This document shows positions 17,183 through 26,490 of a stretch of DNA of 64,000 nucleotides, one piece after another. Below the pieces are notes generated by a model. The model had not been told where the DNA came from, made no database searches, and saw nothing but the letters and a program-made list of their open reading frames with translations. Position 1 is the stretch's first letter, and every line of letters starts with the position of its first letter. Source of the stretch: Spirulina major PCC 6313 (GTDB lineage Bacteria > Cyanobacteriota > Cyanobacteriia > Cyanobacteriales > Spirulinaceae); contig NZ_KV878783.1 of assembly GCF_001890765.1 (NCBI RefSeq), positions 3,438,771 through 3,502,770 of the forward strand, written 5' to 3'. The position numbers and the translations under genes were made by a program.

Positions 17183-18439
17183 TCAAGCAATCCATAGTGA
17201 TTGGGCGAAGCGAATTGAATAGAGCAGGAGAATGAGGCCGGAAAAGCTCACGACGACGCGGGCGAGTTTGGGGTGATAGTGGAGCCAGATGCCAACGGCG
17301 ATCGCAACGGTGACAATGCCGTAGGTGTGGCGTTCGAGGGAAATGGTGCGGCCATGGCTGAGGATGCCGAGGAAACTAAAGAAGCCGTACAGCAGGGCCG
17401 TGGCAGGAATTTCGGCTCGGTAGCGCCACAGTAGAGCCAAGCTACCGAGCACCATGCAGAGATTCAACAGGGGATCGCCGGCAACGAGCCAAGCGAGGAC
17501 GAATAACGCGCCGCCTGCATAGACTCGCCCCTGAACGTGCGATCGCGCCACAGCCATCCCCAACCCGATCAACACTAACACCACCAGAGGATAGACCGGA
17601 TCAGTGAATCCTGCGTCTCCGATATTGCCAGGGCCGAGGAAGACTTCGCCGAACATAATCAGCCAGCCCTGTCCATAGAACTGATCCGGTACAGCCCAGG
17701 CTTGCTGCACGTTGAGAAACGCCAGGGGATCGCCAAACTGAAGCCAACAAAAGAGGCTATACAAACCGGCCCCCAGTCCGGTACAGAGGGCAGCGAGATA
17801 GGCCCACCCCGTCCGCCGTTGACACCAGGCGGTGATCAGCAGGGCAGGGACGAGGGCGAGACCGGGAAGGCGGGCGGCGGTGGCGCAAGCTCCCCAGAGG
17901 GCAGTTTGGAGAGGATCGCGGCGATCGCAGGCGGCGAGGGTGGCGATACTGAAGGCCAGAAATACCGATTCGGTATAGACCACCGTGCCGAAGAGGGAAA
18001 AGGGACACCAAACGAGGACAATCACCGCCCAGCGAGCGATCGCCTCTCCTTTCCGCCCTTGGAGCCAACGATAAAGCAGGATCACACTGATTAAAAATGC
18101 CCCGTTTGTGACCAGCACACCGGCCACCTCAAAGGGGAATCCCAGCACCATAACGCCCCGAATCAACAGGGGCAACATCGGAAAAAATGCCACATTATGA
18201 CCCTGGCCGTCGGCGATGTAGCTGTAGCCGGTGGTGGCGATGCTTTCGTAAAAGGTGCTATCCCAGGCGGTGAAGGCTGACCAGTGAAAGAGGGCCTGTT
18301 CGCCGCCGGGCGGGGCTTGGAGGAGGGGCGCAACCCCTAATAAGCCCAGCAAAATCCAGAGGCGACTGAGGCCCCACATGGCGACGGGGAAGGTGAGGGG
18401 ATGGGTTTGCCGGGGGGGTACGGGGAGATCGCGGTTCAT
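17183..18439 (-). CDS. PIG-V-like mannosyltransferase, GT-C membrane glycosyltransferase
   Basis: This 418-residue polytopic membrane protein has about ten hydrophobic helices. The first loop contains WSAFTAWDSTFYESIA, where the WD pair is the acidic motif of GPI mannosyltransferase-like GT-C enzymes, followed by GHNVAFFPMLPLLIRG. It should use a lipid-linked sugar donor at the membrane. The acceptor is unknown. The chosen ATG at 18439 overlaps the pgeF stop by 4 bp (ATGA), implying translational coupling; a longer open frame to 18535 lies inside pgeF. Confidence 0.8.
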   Translation of the reverse strand: MNRDLPVPPRQTHPLTFPVAMWGLSRLWILLGLLGVAPLLQAPPGGEQALFHWSAFTAWDSTFYESIATTGYSYIADGQGHNVAFFPMLPLLIRGVMVLGFPFEVAGVLVTNGAFLISVILLYRWLQGRKGEAIARWAVIVLVWCPFSLFGTVVYTESVFLAFSIATLAACDRRDPLQTALWGACATAARLPGLALVPALLITAWCQRRTGWAYLAALCTGLGAGLYSLFCWLQFGDPLAFLNVQQAWAVPDQFYGQGWLIMFGEVFLGPGNIGDAGFTDPVYPLVVLVLIGLGMAVARSHVQGRVYAGGALFVLAWLVAGDPLLNLCMVLGSLALLWRYRAEIPATALLYGFFSFLGILSHGRTISLERHTYGIVTVAIAVGIWLHYHPKLARVVVSFSGLILLLYSIRFAQSLWIA

Positions 18440-19245
18440 GGCGTGGGGGGGATGCTGACGATACCCGACCATTGCACCTGTTTTTCGTGGGTGCGACGAT
18501 AGGAAAAAAAGAGGTGGGGCTGTTGATAGGTGCAACAGGGGGCGATCGCATAATGCGCTGCCGGAATGCCGAGGTCGGTTAATTGTCGTCGGATGATTTG
18601 GCGCACATCGAGGCGGACGCGGCCCGGTTGGGAGTCGGGGAGGAGGGCGGGTTCTGGTTCTGCGAGCAGGAGGGCGATCGCCTCGTCTGGGGCTAATCCG
18701 TCACACCGGTTTAAACTCGCGGCCACCTCTGCCCCCACATGGGTTGTGACTTGATACACTTCCCCCGCAATAGCCGGCCCCAGGGCAAAGCGTAAATCTG
18801 TGGTCTGGCTTCCCATGGCTACCATCTGCGCCACCGTTGCCGGCACAATCCCCAAGGCTGTCCCCCGCCACCCGGAATGAATGGCAGCGGTGCGGCCCGT
18901 GGTGCGATCGCCAATTAACACCGGCGTACAGTCCGCACTGGCCACCCAGACCGATTGGGCCGGGGTTTCCGTCACGGCGGCATCTCCGTCGGGGCGGTGT
19001 TCCGGGTGGGCAGCGATCGCGGTGGGGGTTAATACGGCTTTCCCATGAACCTGTTTGAGGCGATAGGCCGGGGCCGTGGGGTGTAGCATCGTCACTAACT
19101 CGCTCGGCGGTTGGGGCGCAAACGCCGTCGTAAAAAAACCATGGGGCCAAGCGGACAGAACCTCAGCGGTAAGGTAAGGCTGTCCGGTGGCTATAGTCTG
19201 CCACTGCCAACCAGGGGCATCATGGGCGGGGTCAGAAAAAGGCAT
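18436..19245 (-). CDS. pgeF: Peptidoglycan editing factor PgeF (YfiH/laccase-domain family)
   Basis: This 269-residue protein belongs to the multicopper-oxidase-like DUF152 family, which removes wrongly incorporated L-Ser from peptidoglycan precursors and also acts on purine nucleosides. Zinc ligands are visible in LKQVHGKAV, in VASADCTPVLIGD and in AIHSGWRGTALGIV. The C-terminal CTYQQPHLFFSYRR is also typical. It is the first gene of a coupled pair with the mannosyltransferase. Confidence 0.9.
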   Translation of the reverse strand: MPFSDPAHDAPGWQWQTIATGQPYLTAEVLSAWPHGFFTTAFAPQPPSELVTMLHPTAPAYRLKQVHGKAVLTPTAIAAHPEHRPDGDAAVTETPAQSVWVASADCTPVLIGDRTTGRTAAIHSGWRGTALGIVPATVAQMVAMGSQTTDLRFALGPAIAGEVYQVTTHVGAEVAASLNRCDGLAPDEAIALLLAEPEPALLPDSQPGRVRLDVRQIIRRQLTDLGIPAAHYAIAPCCTYQQPHLFFSYRRTHEKQVQWSGIVSIPPTP

Positions 19246-19311
19246 GGCAGCATCATTCCGTAATCAACACGCCCTTGATTCTACCGCTTCGGTTTCGGAA
19301 TCTTGCGAACG

Positions 19312-20202
19312 CTAGAGATATTCTGAGGCAACGATCATCGAGCCAATGCCGGAATTGGTGAGGATTTCCAAGAGCAGCGCATGGGGAACACGCCCATCGA
19401 CGATATGAGCGGCTTTCACCCCTTGGGCGAGCGATCGCACACAACACTGCACCTTCGGAATCATCCCCCCCGCCACAATCCCATCCTCAATCAACTGCCG
19501 CGCCTGTTGAATATCGAGCTTTTCGTAAAGGGTTGACGGATCTTGATAGTCATGGAGAATCCCGGCGGTATCGGTGAGCAAAATCAATTTTTCCGCTTCG
19601 AGAGCCGCCGCAATCTCCCCCGCCACCGTATCGGCATTGATATTATGGGCCTGGCCATCATCATCCGCCGCCACACTGGAAATCACCGGCACATAGCCCG
19701 CATCCACCAACGTCTTAATCAGGTTTGTGTTCACCGTGCTTACTTCCCCCACAAACCCCACATCCGCCGCGCCCACATGACGCGCCCGAATCAAGTCCCC
19801 ATCTTTACCACAGAGGCCCACTGCCTTGCCCCCGGACTGATTCACTAAGGACACAATTTCTTTATTTACCCGACCAACCAGCACCATTTCCACCACATCC
19901 ATGGTGTCTGCATCGGTGACGCGCAACCCATCTTTGAATTGGGGTTCAATGCCCAACTTTTCAAGCCAACTATTGATCTCAGGGCCACCACCATGGACGA
20001 CAATCGGACGAACCCCGACACAGGAAAGAAACACAATGTCTCGCACCACTTTATCTTTGAGGCTGCCATCTTTCATCGCTGCGCCACCATATTTAACAAC
20101 AATGGTGCGCCCCGCAAAGGCTTGAATATAGGGCAGGGCTTCACTCAAGACCCGAACACGGGTGGCTTCTTCTTGTTTGAGATACTCGCTGTCGTTGCTC
20201 AT
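19312..20202 (-). CDS. argB: N-acetylglutamate kinase
   Basis: This enzyme carries out the second step of arginine synthesis. The start at 20202 gives 296 residues beginning [19 protein letters not shown]; a frame extending to 20247 is probably untranslated. The family signature KYGGAAM and the N-terminal helix typical of arginine-inhibited kinases are present, as is the nucleotide-binding block LTDTAGIL. In cyanobacteria this enzyme is controlled by PII under nitrogen-rich conditions. That PII control applies here is inferred from the family. Confidence 0.95.
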   Translation of the reverse strand: MSNDSEYLKQEEATRVRVLSEALPYIQAFAGRTIVVKYGGAAMKDGSLKDKVVRDIVFLSCVGVRPIVVHGGGPEINSWLEKLGIEPQFKDGLRVTDADTMDVVEMVLVGRVNKEIVSLVNQSGGKAVGLCGKDGDLIRARHVGAADVGFVGEVSTVNTNLIKTLVDAGYVPVISSVAADDDGQAHNINADTVAGEIAAALEAEKLILLTDTAGILHDYQDPSTLYEKLDIQQARQLIEDGIVAGGMIPKVQCCVRSLAQGVKAAHIVDGRVPHALLLEILTNSGIGSMIVASEYL

Positions 20203-20635
20203 GAAATTATGTTGCACAGGGGTTAGATAAAACAGGGCTAGGCCCAAATGTAGCGTTTACCGTGGAATGGGTCAGCAATGCAGCTACATTAACTACAGAA
20301 TGGCGGCAGCATCGCGTCAAATCCTGATCGAGCCAGGAATTATGCACCATGTCAACGCTGAGCATTCGTTCAAAGACACATACTTGTTCTATCGGTTTTT
20401 TGCTGATGAAGTCTAGTGTCTTGTCTAGCTTAAAAAGGTGAGTTGTTATCCAGAGGGGTGAGCGGAGCCGAACCCCGGAGCACCAAACTTCGACTTCGCT
20501 CAGTCTTCCAGTTACTTGCCATCTGAGGCTAGACAGTCCACTAGTGCAGAGTCAAGAGTTAAGCTTCGGATCGTCTTGAATGTCCAGCGCTCAAGGTGAC
20601 GGTGCATTACGCTTCGCCAACAGAATCTTACTGCC
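20203..20635. other. Gene-free stretch before the tandem arrays
   Basis: I see no credible gene here. An open frame on the minus strand (20512-20730) overlaps the 25-bp repeats and has no family features. The stretch holds the argB leader and scattered repeat-like words such as TTCGACTTCGCTCAG. Confidence 0.5.
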
Positions 20636-20750
20636 GGGCACGATGGGAATAACGACCAACGGGCACAATGGGGATAACACGCAGCGGGCACGATGGGGAT
20701 AACGACCAACGGGCACAATGGGGATAACACGCAGCGGGCACGATGCCCGC
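20636..20750. repeat. 25-bp tandem array ending in a perfect 7-3-7 hairpin
   Basis: Units start at 20636, 20661, 20686 and 20711, with a partial unit at 20736. Odd and even units differ slightly (GGGCACGATGGG and GGGCACAATGGG), giving a 50-bp higher-order period. The array ends in the hairpin GCGGGCA-CGA-TGCCCGC at 20734-20750, so the units look like serial copies of the left arm and its flank. Confidence 0.85.
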
Positions 20751-20780
20751 ACTCCTTAAATCCTTGGATATGACTGGAGT

Positions 20781-21008
20781 GGGAGCGTCTCGCTCCCTAG
20801 TGGTTCAATCGCGTCTCGCTCCCTAGTGGTTCAATCGCGTCTCGCTCCCTAGTGGTTCAATCGCGTCTCGCTCCCTAGCGATTCAATCGCGTCTCGCTCC
20901 CTAGTGGTTCAATCGCGTCTCGCTCCCTAGTGGTTCAATCGCGTCTCGCTCCCTAGTGGCTCAATCGCGTCTCGCTCCCTAGTGGTTCAATCGCGTCTCG
21001 CTCCCTAG
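20781..21008. repeat. 26-bp tandem array starting in a perfect 7-3-7 hairpin
   Basis: Eight full 26-bp units run from 20785 to 20992, followed by a 16-bp partial unit. Each starts GCGTCTCGCTCCCTAG. Unit 4 has CGATT and unit 7 has TGGCT in place of TGGTT. The array begins at hairpin GGGAGCG-TCT-CGCTCCC (20781-20797), and the units repeat its loop and right arm plus 10 bp. No unique spacers separate the units. Confidence 0.9.
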
Positions 21009-21011
21009 CCA

Positions 21012-21077
21012 GTAGGGTGGGTTGGGCGGCTTAAAATCCTGCCATCACTGCAATCTAGCAATCCGCCGTAACCCACC
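21012..21077 (+). repeat. 66-bp dispersed palindromic element, copy C
   Basis: It begins GTAGGGTGGGTTGGGCGG and ends AATCCGCCGTAACCCACC. It starts 3 bp after the 26-bp tandem array and ends 20 bp before the gdhA stop codon, in its 3-prime flank. Confidence 0.85.
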
Positions 21078-21097
21078 TGTTCAGATGTGTTTTGCCA

Positions 21098-22417
21098 CTA
21101 CGGGGTTTGGTTGTAGTAGTCTTGGGTTCCTTTTGCGTCGAGGGCTTGGCCGAGGCGGTTGAGGGCGTGGACGTAGGCGGCGGTGCGCATGGAGATTTTG
21201 TGATCTTGCGCGATCGCCCAAGTGGCTTTGGCTTCGGCGACGATGCGGGTGGCGAGGCGATCGCGCACTTCCTCCGCCGTCCAATACAAGCCATTGCGAT
21301 TTTGCACCCATTCAAAATAACTCACCGTCACCCCGCCCGCATTGACGAGAATATCCGGAAACACCAAAACCCCGTGGGCATCGAGAATCTGATCCGCTGC
21401 GGAGGTTGTCGGCCCATTCGCCACCTCAAAAATGTAGCGGGCGCGGATATCCGCAGCATTGGCGGCGGTGATTTGGTTTTCCAGGGCAGCGGGGATCAGC
21501 ACATCCACATCGAGCTTCAGCAGGTCTTCGTTGCTGATGATCTCCTGCTCGCCCATGTCGCAAACCGTGTCATGGCAGTAAAGAGACTGGATGCTTTGGC
21601 GATCGCGCTTATAGGAACGAATTTTCGGAATATCGAGGCCCTGGGGCGCATAGATCCCCCCTTGGGAATCGCTCACCGCCACAATGCGATAGCCCGCCCC
21701 ATCGAGCAAAGAGGCCAACGCTGCCCCCGCCTTCCCAAAGCCTTGGATCGCCACGGTGGTATTACTGGGATATTGCTCGAACAGGGGCAACAGCGTTTTA
21801 ATCACATTAAACGCACCCATGGCCGTCGCGGTGTCGCGCCCTTCACTGCCACCGAGGGCGAGGGGTTTCCCCGTCACCACGCCGGGACTGGCTTTGCGTT
21901 TGATAATCGAATATTGATCCATCATCCAGCCCATCACCATGGCGTTGGTGTAGACATCAGGGGCGAGGATGTCAATATCCGGGCCGATGAAGTCAGCGAT
22001 CGCATCCACATACCCCCGGCTCAACCGCTCCAACTCCTGGCGTGACAATTCCTTCGGGTTGACCGTAATCCCCCCCTTCGCCCCCCCAAAGGGCAAATTT
22101 AACAACGCACATTTAAACGTCATCCAAAACGCCAAGGACTGCACCTCATCCAACGACACATTAGGGTGATAGCGCACACCACCCTTCCCCGGCCCCCGCG
22201 TATCGTCGTAGCGCACCCGATACCCCTGGAACACCCGCAGCGAACCATCATCCATCCGCACCGGAATCGAAACCGTCAAACCCGCCTTGGGATACTTGAG
22301 GCGATCGAGGGCATCTTTCGATAACGTCACATACTGTAATGCCTTTTCTAAACGGCTACTGGCATCACTCAATAACGATAAAGGAGTGGGGTGGGAAACC
22401 GGAGTGGGAATCGTCAT
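21098..22417 (-). CDS. gdhA: Glutamate dehydrogenase (Glu/Leu/Phe/Val family)
   Basis: This 439-residue enzyme reversibly aminates 2-oxoglutarate to glutamate. The substrate-binding and catalytic segment includes KGGVRYHPNV and LNLPFGGAKGGI with the catalytic lysines. The dinucleotide fold has VAIQGFGKAGAA. The length and the lack of an N-terminal extension fit the cyanobacterial hexameric enzyme; NADP use is likely but not provable from these motifs. The ATG at 22417 lies 51 bp from an NtcA-like palindrome, suggesting nitrogen control. Confidence 0.92.
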   Translation of the reverse strand: MTIPTPVSHPTPLSLLSDASSRLEKALQYVTLSKDALDRLKYPKAGLTVSIPVRMDDGSLRVFQGYRVRYDDTRGPGKGGVRYHPNVSLDEVQSLAFWMTFKCALLNLPFGGAKGGITVNPKELSRQELERLSRGYVDAIADFIGPDIDILAPDVYTNAMVMGWMMDQYSIIKRKASPGVVTGKPLALGGSEGRDTATAMGAFNVIKTLLPLFEQYPSNTTVAIQGFGKAGAALASLLDGAGYRIVAVSDSQGGIYAPQGLDIPKIRSYKRDRQSIQSLYCHDTVCDMGEQEIISNEDLLKLDVDVLIPAALENQITAANAADIRARYIFEVANGPTTSAADQILDAHGVLVFPDILVNAGGVTVSYFEWVQNRNGLYWTAEEVRDRLATRIVAEAKATWAIAQDHKISMRTAAYVHALNRLGQALDAKGTQDYYNQTP

Positions 22418-22437
22418 AGCTGTCCGGAAGTGAAAGG

Positions 22438-22481
22438 ACTATAGTTCTATTAGACACGAGAAAAACAGTATAAAAATATAC
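22438..22481 (-). promoter_or_regulatory. Putative NtcA-activated promoter of gdhA
   Basis: GTA-N8-TAC occurs at 22468-22481 (GTATAAAAATATAC on the plus strand), matching the NtcA consensus. In the gdhA direction, TATAGT (22438-22443) follows 24 nt later and fits the TAN3T minus-10 box of class II NtcA promoters, where about 22-23 nt is usual. The predicted transcript start would lie roughly 15 nt before the ATG. Confidence 0.55.
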
Positions 22482-22746
22482 AAAAAATAAAACGTAATGT
22501 CTTTTTTAGATTTGCAATTTTCCCGCATACCTGACAGTTTTTGAGGAACGCGCAACAATGGTTAGCACAGGTGTTGACGAAACAGGGTAATCTCGATGGC
22601 TCACACGTCTAGCCCCGACAGGTGAGGGGATCTAATCTGAACCCCTGTTCCGGTTTCTAGCCTTAGGATCATGAAAAGACGATCAGGTGTGTTTGGGTGG
22701 TTTGAATCACAGCGTTTTCTGGGTTGGGTTAAACGAGTGAAGCCCT
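22482..22746. other. Divergent intergenic region, nothing further seen
   Basis: This is AT-rich near gdhA and becomes ordinary in composition towards the DUF4126 gene. A plus-strand open frame from 22671 is out of frame with, and runs into, the DUF4126 gene; I do not consider it real. Confidence 0.4.
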
Positions 22747-23337
22747 ATGATGATTTTGATTGGAGTGTTGGCGGCCCTTTCGGCATCCGCTGCGGCTGGG
22801 ATGCGCATTGCGTTGCCGCTCTTGCTCATTGGTTTGTTGCGTGGAGATTTGTGGGATAACGTCCCGATCTTGGCGTTAGTGCATCCCCAGGTGGTGGTGG
22901 GGGTGCTGACGAGTTGGTCTTTGTTTGAACTGTTGGGGTCGAAAAAACTGCTCGGCCAGCGGGTGAATCAATTGGTGCAGTTGTGGTTTAGTCCGGTGGT
23001 GGGGGCCGTGATGGCGATCGCCGCCCTCCAACTGACCCCGATCGAGATTCAACCCCTTTGGCCGATTGCGATCGTTGGGGGTCTATTGGCGTTTGTGCTG
23101 AAGTTGGTGCAGGTGGGTTGGTTTTTCCGGCTGCGGGGTTTGCCGCTGTGGGCCATTTTGCTCGAAGATGCGCTCTGTGTGTTTCTGGTCTTTTTTGCCT
23201 TTAACGCCCCACAACAGGGGGGACTAATCGCGATGCTCTTACTCTGGCTCTCCGTGCGCAGTTCGAGTGAATGGTATCGCTGGTATAAGAACAAAGGCAA
23301 TGATCAGGACAAGGCGCGATCGCGCCCCATCCCATAA
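22747..23337 (+). CDS. DUF4126 domain-containing membrane protein
   Basis: The protein has 196 residues and four or five hydrophobic helices. The N-terminal pattern ALSASAAAGMRIALPLLLIG and the following helices match the DUF4126 family of integral membrane proteins, which has no established function. The glycine- and alanine-rich first helix is typical. Two adjacent ATG codons (22747 and 22750) could each serve as start. It is divergent from gdhA. Confidence 0.75.
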   Translation: MMILIGVLAALSASAAAGMRIALPLLLIGLLRGDLWDNVPILALVHPQVVVGVLTSWSLFELLGSKKLLGQRVNQLVQLWFSPVVGAVMAIAALQLTPIEIQPLWPIAIVGGLLAFVLKLVQVGWFFRLRGLPLWAILLEDALCVFLVFFAFNAPQQGGLIAMLLLWLSVRSSSEWYRWYKNKGNDQDKARSRPIP

Positions 23338-23414
23338 ATTCCCCTAGCCTGCTCAAGATTGGGAGCATGACTCCCTGCAACCCATCTGAACCTCACCCAA
23401 ATGATTAGAACTTT

Positions 23415-24389
23415 CTATAGTCCAATCGACAGACCAACCGTCCATTCCTTTGCATTTAATTCTTCAAATGAGTAATTTAATTCACCCCGCCGCCCCACTT
23501 CAATCGCATAGAAGTCAGATTTAGGAATATCAGGAATTTCAAAACTAAACACACACTGAACTAAGGATTCCTTTTGTCCAGACCCAGTATTACCAGTGGC
23601 TAAAATATTACCTTGTCCATCTCGGATTGTCACAGACATATTCGCTTCAATATCACTATATCCTCCACCACCGTAGCAATACTCATCACTCCCCTCAATA
23701 TCAGAATCCACGAGCGTGAGAGAACCTTTAATCGTGTATTTTGGATTGACCAAAGGAATAGAAGGGAGAGAAACACCTTGTCCTGATGTTGCAACTTGGC
23801 TTGAGCCTTGATTTGAATTAGGGCTAACAACATTCCAAAAAAAGGATGTTGCTAAAAATGTTGCCAAAACAATGATGATTCGTTCCCCGTTTTGAGTTTG
23901 GAGGAAATCGACAACAGCTTCTAGAACTTCAGCAATTGTAAAATCAGCAACTTTTTTGGTTTGAGTCTTGCGTTGTGTGGTTGAACGGGTATAGGTTGGG
24001 CGTGTTTTTGTTGTTTTCTTGCTTGTGTTGGGGTTTGGATGAAGGTCGACCGTTGGTTCAATGCTAGATGGTGTTGGGGGTGATTGTAGAGTTTCAATCA
24101 GGTTAAATGAATCTTGCCAAAGATTTATTGTTTGGTTTGATAATCGACCACGGATAATCACTTTAGTGATGTTTTTAGGCTTGACTTTGAGTAATCCTTT
24201 TTTGACAAAATCAACGATTAATGATTGAGTCGGCGCATGTTTAGATTCCGCCACTAAGATTAAACATTCAGTGCTGAGAGACGCTTTAACAGAAATCCCC
24301 TTAGGCTCTAGAGTTTTATTGATAAGGGTTTCAATGGCTTGAATATTGCCTGCTTTTGCCTGTGTGAGCAATGAGTTTGACTCATTCAT
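23415..24389 (-). CDS. Hypothetical protein with single transmembrane helix
   Basis: The protein has 324 residues. The N-terminal 95 residues (LLTQAKAGNIQAIETLINKT, with SLIVDFVKKG) resemble a small domain repeated in many uncharacterised cyanobacterial proteins. A low-complexity Thr/Lys-rich linker follows (about 105-145). A helix at about 173-190 (IIIVLATFLATSFFW) then anchors an external domain with SLTLVDSDIEG and cysteines in YCYGGGGY and LVQCVF. The DNA is visibly more AT-rich than its neighbours, which may mark acquired DNA. No function can be assigned. Confidence 0.7.
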   Translation of the reverse strand: MNESNSLLTQAKAGNIQAIETLINKTLEPKGISVKASLSTECLILVAESKHAPTQSLIVDFVKKGLLKVKPKNITKVIIRGRLSNQTINLWQDSFNLIETLQSPPTPSSIEPTVDLHPNPNTSKKTTKTRPTYTRSTTQRKTQTKKVADFTIAEVLEAVVDFLQTQNGERIIIVLATFLATSFFWNVVSPNSNQGSSQVATSGQGVSLPSIPLVNPKYTIKGSLTLVDSDIEGSDEYCYGGGGYSDIEANMSVTIRDGQGNILATGNTGSGQKESLVQCVFSFEIPDIPKSDFYAIEVGRRGELNYSFEELNAKEWTVGLSIGL

Positions 24390-24501
24390 TGTTTTACGGT
24401 GTTGAAAAAAAATGGGGTTACACTGATAGCCTATTGGGTGATGCGATCGCTAATCCAATTTATAAAATGATCAGGGTTTTTACGATTGCTTTTGATTAGG
24501 G

Positions 24502-24828
24502 TTAGAGTTCGGTTTTGAGGAAGCGTTTGAGATCGGCGGAAATGGGGAGGCGATCGATTTCGTTGAGGAGGTGGGCGCGGGGTTCGGATTGGGCGCGATC
24601 GCGATAGACCGCCAGTAAAAGCTGCTCAATGCCTCCTTTTGTCAAGGCCTCGGTAATTAACCCCGTCACCCCCAGCAGCGCAATACCGCCCAACATTCCC
24701 CCTGGGCCCAGAAATGCCAACGCCGCCGTAATCGCTGCTGCGCCGCCCACCCCCGTCGTTGCCATCGTAATTACCAAAATAATCCCCGGTAATCCCAACG
24801 CGGCTACTTTTCTAACTACCTCATCCAT
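24502..24828 (-). CDS. Small glycine-rich membrane protein
   Basis: The protein has 108 residues. Two hydrophobic, Gly/Ala-rich segments (GLPGIILVITMATTGVGGAA and GPGGMLGGIALLGVTGLI) precede a charged C-terminal helix containing RAHLLNEIDRLPISADLKR. It resembles small proteins common in cyanobacterial genomes whose role is unknown. It is on the same strand as the flanking genes, 112 bp upstream of the preceding hypothetical gene. Confidence 0.6.
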   Translation of the reverse strand: MDEVVRKVAALGLPGIILVITMATTGVGGAAAITAALAFLGPGGMLGGIALLGVTGLITEALTKGGIEQLLLAVYRDRAQSEPRAHLLNEIDRLPISADLKRFLKTEL

Positions 24829-24927
24829 CGTCTATTTATCCCATGCATTGCGGTGACGAGTCGGCACGGCGGAGAAGATTAGCCCGATCGCGCCGCCCCA
24901 TAGAGTTATCGGGGGGGATTGATGGTT

Positions 24928-26346
24928 TTATGCAATTTGTTCGGGGACAGGGCGCGAGGCTTGGTAACGCGCACAGGCTTGAATGAACTGCTGGGGAAGG
25001 TGGGGAGTCGTGCCCCAATGCATATGGAGGTAGGAGGCGTGGACATTGGCTAAACTCCAGCCTTCGGGTTGGGGGGTGGCGTGGGGTGATAAGCCGGTGG
25101 AGTGGAAGAGGTTCGGCAGTTGTGACGAGGCAAGTTTGGAGTGGTGAAACTCATGCCCCCGAACGATCGCACCGGCTGGCATCAACGGGCTAGAAACTTG
25201 GGCGATGCCTTGACGGTAGCCGAGGGTGAGGGCGGAACTCATTAAGGTCGTGGCGGGGAGAATGCCGAGCATGGGCCAGGATTGTCCTTTGAGATCGACG
25301 AGGGCATCGCAGAGATACATTAAGCCGCCACATTCGGCATAGGTGGGAAGACCGGCTGCAATCAGCTTGTGGAGAGAGTGGCGGGCGGTGTGGTTTTGCG
25401 AGAGGGATTGGGCGAACAGTTCCGGGAAGCCGCCGCCGAGATAGAGACCGTCCACGTCATGGGGAAAGGGTTCTACCAGGGGACTCCAGGGGATGAGGGT
25501 CGCGCCGAATTGTTCGAGGAGTTCAAGGTTGTCGGCGTAGTAGAAGTTGAAGGCGCGATCGCGGGCGATCGCCACCTTAACCGGGGTAGAGGACAATGCT
25601 ATCGGTGGGGCGGAACTGGGCGACGAGGGTGAACATTGCAAGAGGGGTAAGAGTTGATCCCAGCGGAAGGATTCGGTGGCGAGTTGGGCGAGGCGATCGA
25701 AGGTGCGGGGCAGATCGGGCAGTTCATCGGTGGGGACGAGGCCTAAGTGTCGATCCGGGAGGGTGATTTCTGCATGGCGACGCAGAACCCCCAAAATAGG
25801 GATATTCAGCGGCGCGATCGCTGTTTTGAGCAGTTCAAGATGGCGATCGCTCCCCACTCGATTCAAAATCAACCCAGCAATTTTCAAAGTCGGATCAAAA
25901 GAACAATACCCATGCACAATCGCCGCCACCGACCCCGACAGCCGACTACAATCAATCACCAACACAATCGGCACATTCAACAACCGCGCCCCATGAGCCG
26001 TGCTGGCGTAATCATTGGGGAGCAGCGACGCATCACCTTCCCCCTGCCAATCGCTGCGCAGTTGTACCCCGTCAAAGAGTCCCATCACCCCTTCAATGAC
26101 GGCATAGTCAGCGGTGGCGGCATGGCGATCAAAACAGGTTTTGACGTAGGCGGGGGAGGTGAGAATTGGGTCTAAATTCCGGCAGGGGCGATCGGTGATT
26201 TTGGCGTGAAACATCGGGTCAATATAATCGGGCCCGACTTTGAAGGATTGAACTATTTTTTGCTGTTGGCGTAAATAACTGAGGATCGCCAAGGTGATCG
26301 TTGTCTTGCCGGAGTTGCTGCGATCGCCTGCAATAATTAATGCCAT
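24928..26346 (-). CDS. cobB: Cobyrinate a,c-diamide synthase
   Basis: This cobalamin-pathway enzyme uses ATP and glutamine to amidate the a and c side chains of cobyrinate. It has 472 residues. The N-terminal P-loop is GDRSNSGKTT (residues 6-15). The middle has DYAVIEGVMGLFDG. The C-terminal glutamine amidotransferase domain has the nucleophilic cysteine in YAECGGLMYL and the partner histidine in GHEFHHSK. No cobalamin riboswitch was recognised upstream. Confidence 0.93.
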   Translation of the reverse strand: MALIIAGDRSNSGKTTITLAILSYLRQQQKIVQSFKVGPDYIDPMFHAKITDRPCRNLDPILTSPAYVKTCFDRHAATADYAVIEGVMGLFDGVQLRSDWQGEGDASLLPNDYASTAHGARLLNVPIVLVIDCSRLSGSVAAIVHGYCSFDPTLKIAGLILNRVGSDRHLELLKTAIAPLNIPILGVLRRHAEITLPDRHLGLVPTDELPDLPRTFDRLAQLATESFRWDQLLPLLQCSPSSPSSAPPIALSSTPVKVAIARDRAFNFYYADNLELLEQFGATLIPWSPLVEPFPHDVDGLYLGGGFPELFAQSLSQNHTARHSLHKLIAAGLPTYAECGGLMYLCDALVDLKGQSWPMLGILPATTLMSSALTLGYRQGIAQVSSPLMPAGAIVRGHEFHHSKLASSQLPNLFHSTGLSPHATPQPEGWSLANVHASYLHMHWGTTPHLPQQFIQACARYQASRPVPEQIA

Positions 26347-26490
26347 AACTCTGAATGACCCATCACGCTAGAAATGTCTTGAAATCCAGATAAATTTTGT
26401 TGTTTCGACATCGTTTCAGTTTGATTTTAATGCACGCTTAGAAGTCTCAAACCCGGTGCTTTACAGTCAGAAAATATTGATCATAGTTGA

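Noticed and set aside
20785-21008. Possible CRISPR array of 26-bp repeats
   Set aside because: The units abut directly with no unique spacers and no cas genes are nearby; it is a plain tandem repeat.
20636-21008. Possible iteron-type replication origin
   Set aside because: No replication initiator gene, DnaA boxes or AT-rich unwinding region were seen around the repeats.
21092-22045. 317-codon open frame antisense to gdhA
   Set aside because: It is fully inside a clear enzyme gene, and its start is placed by a repeat-rich flank.
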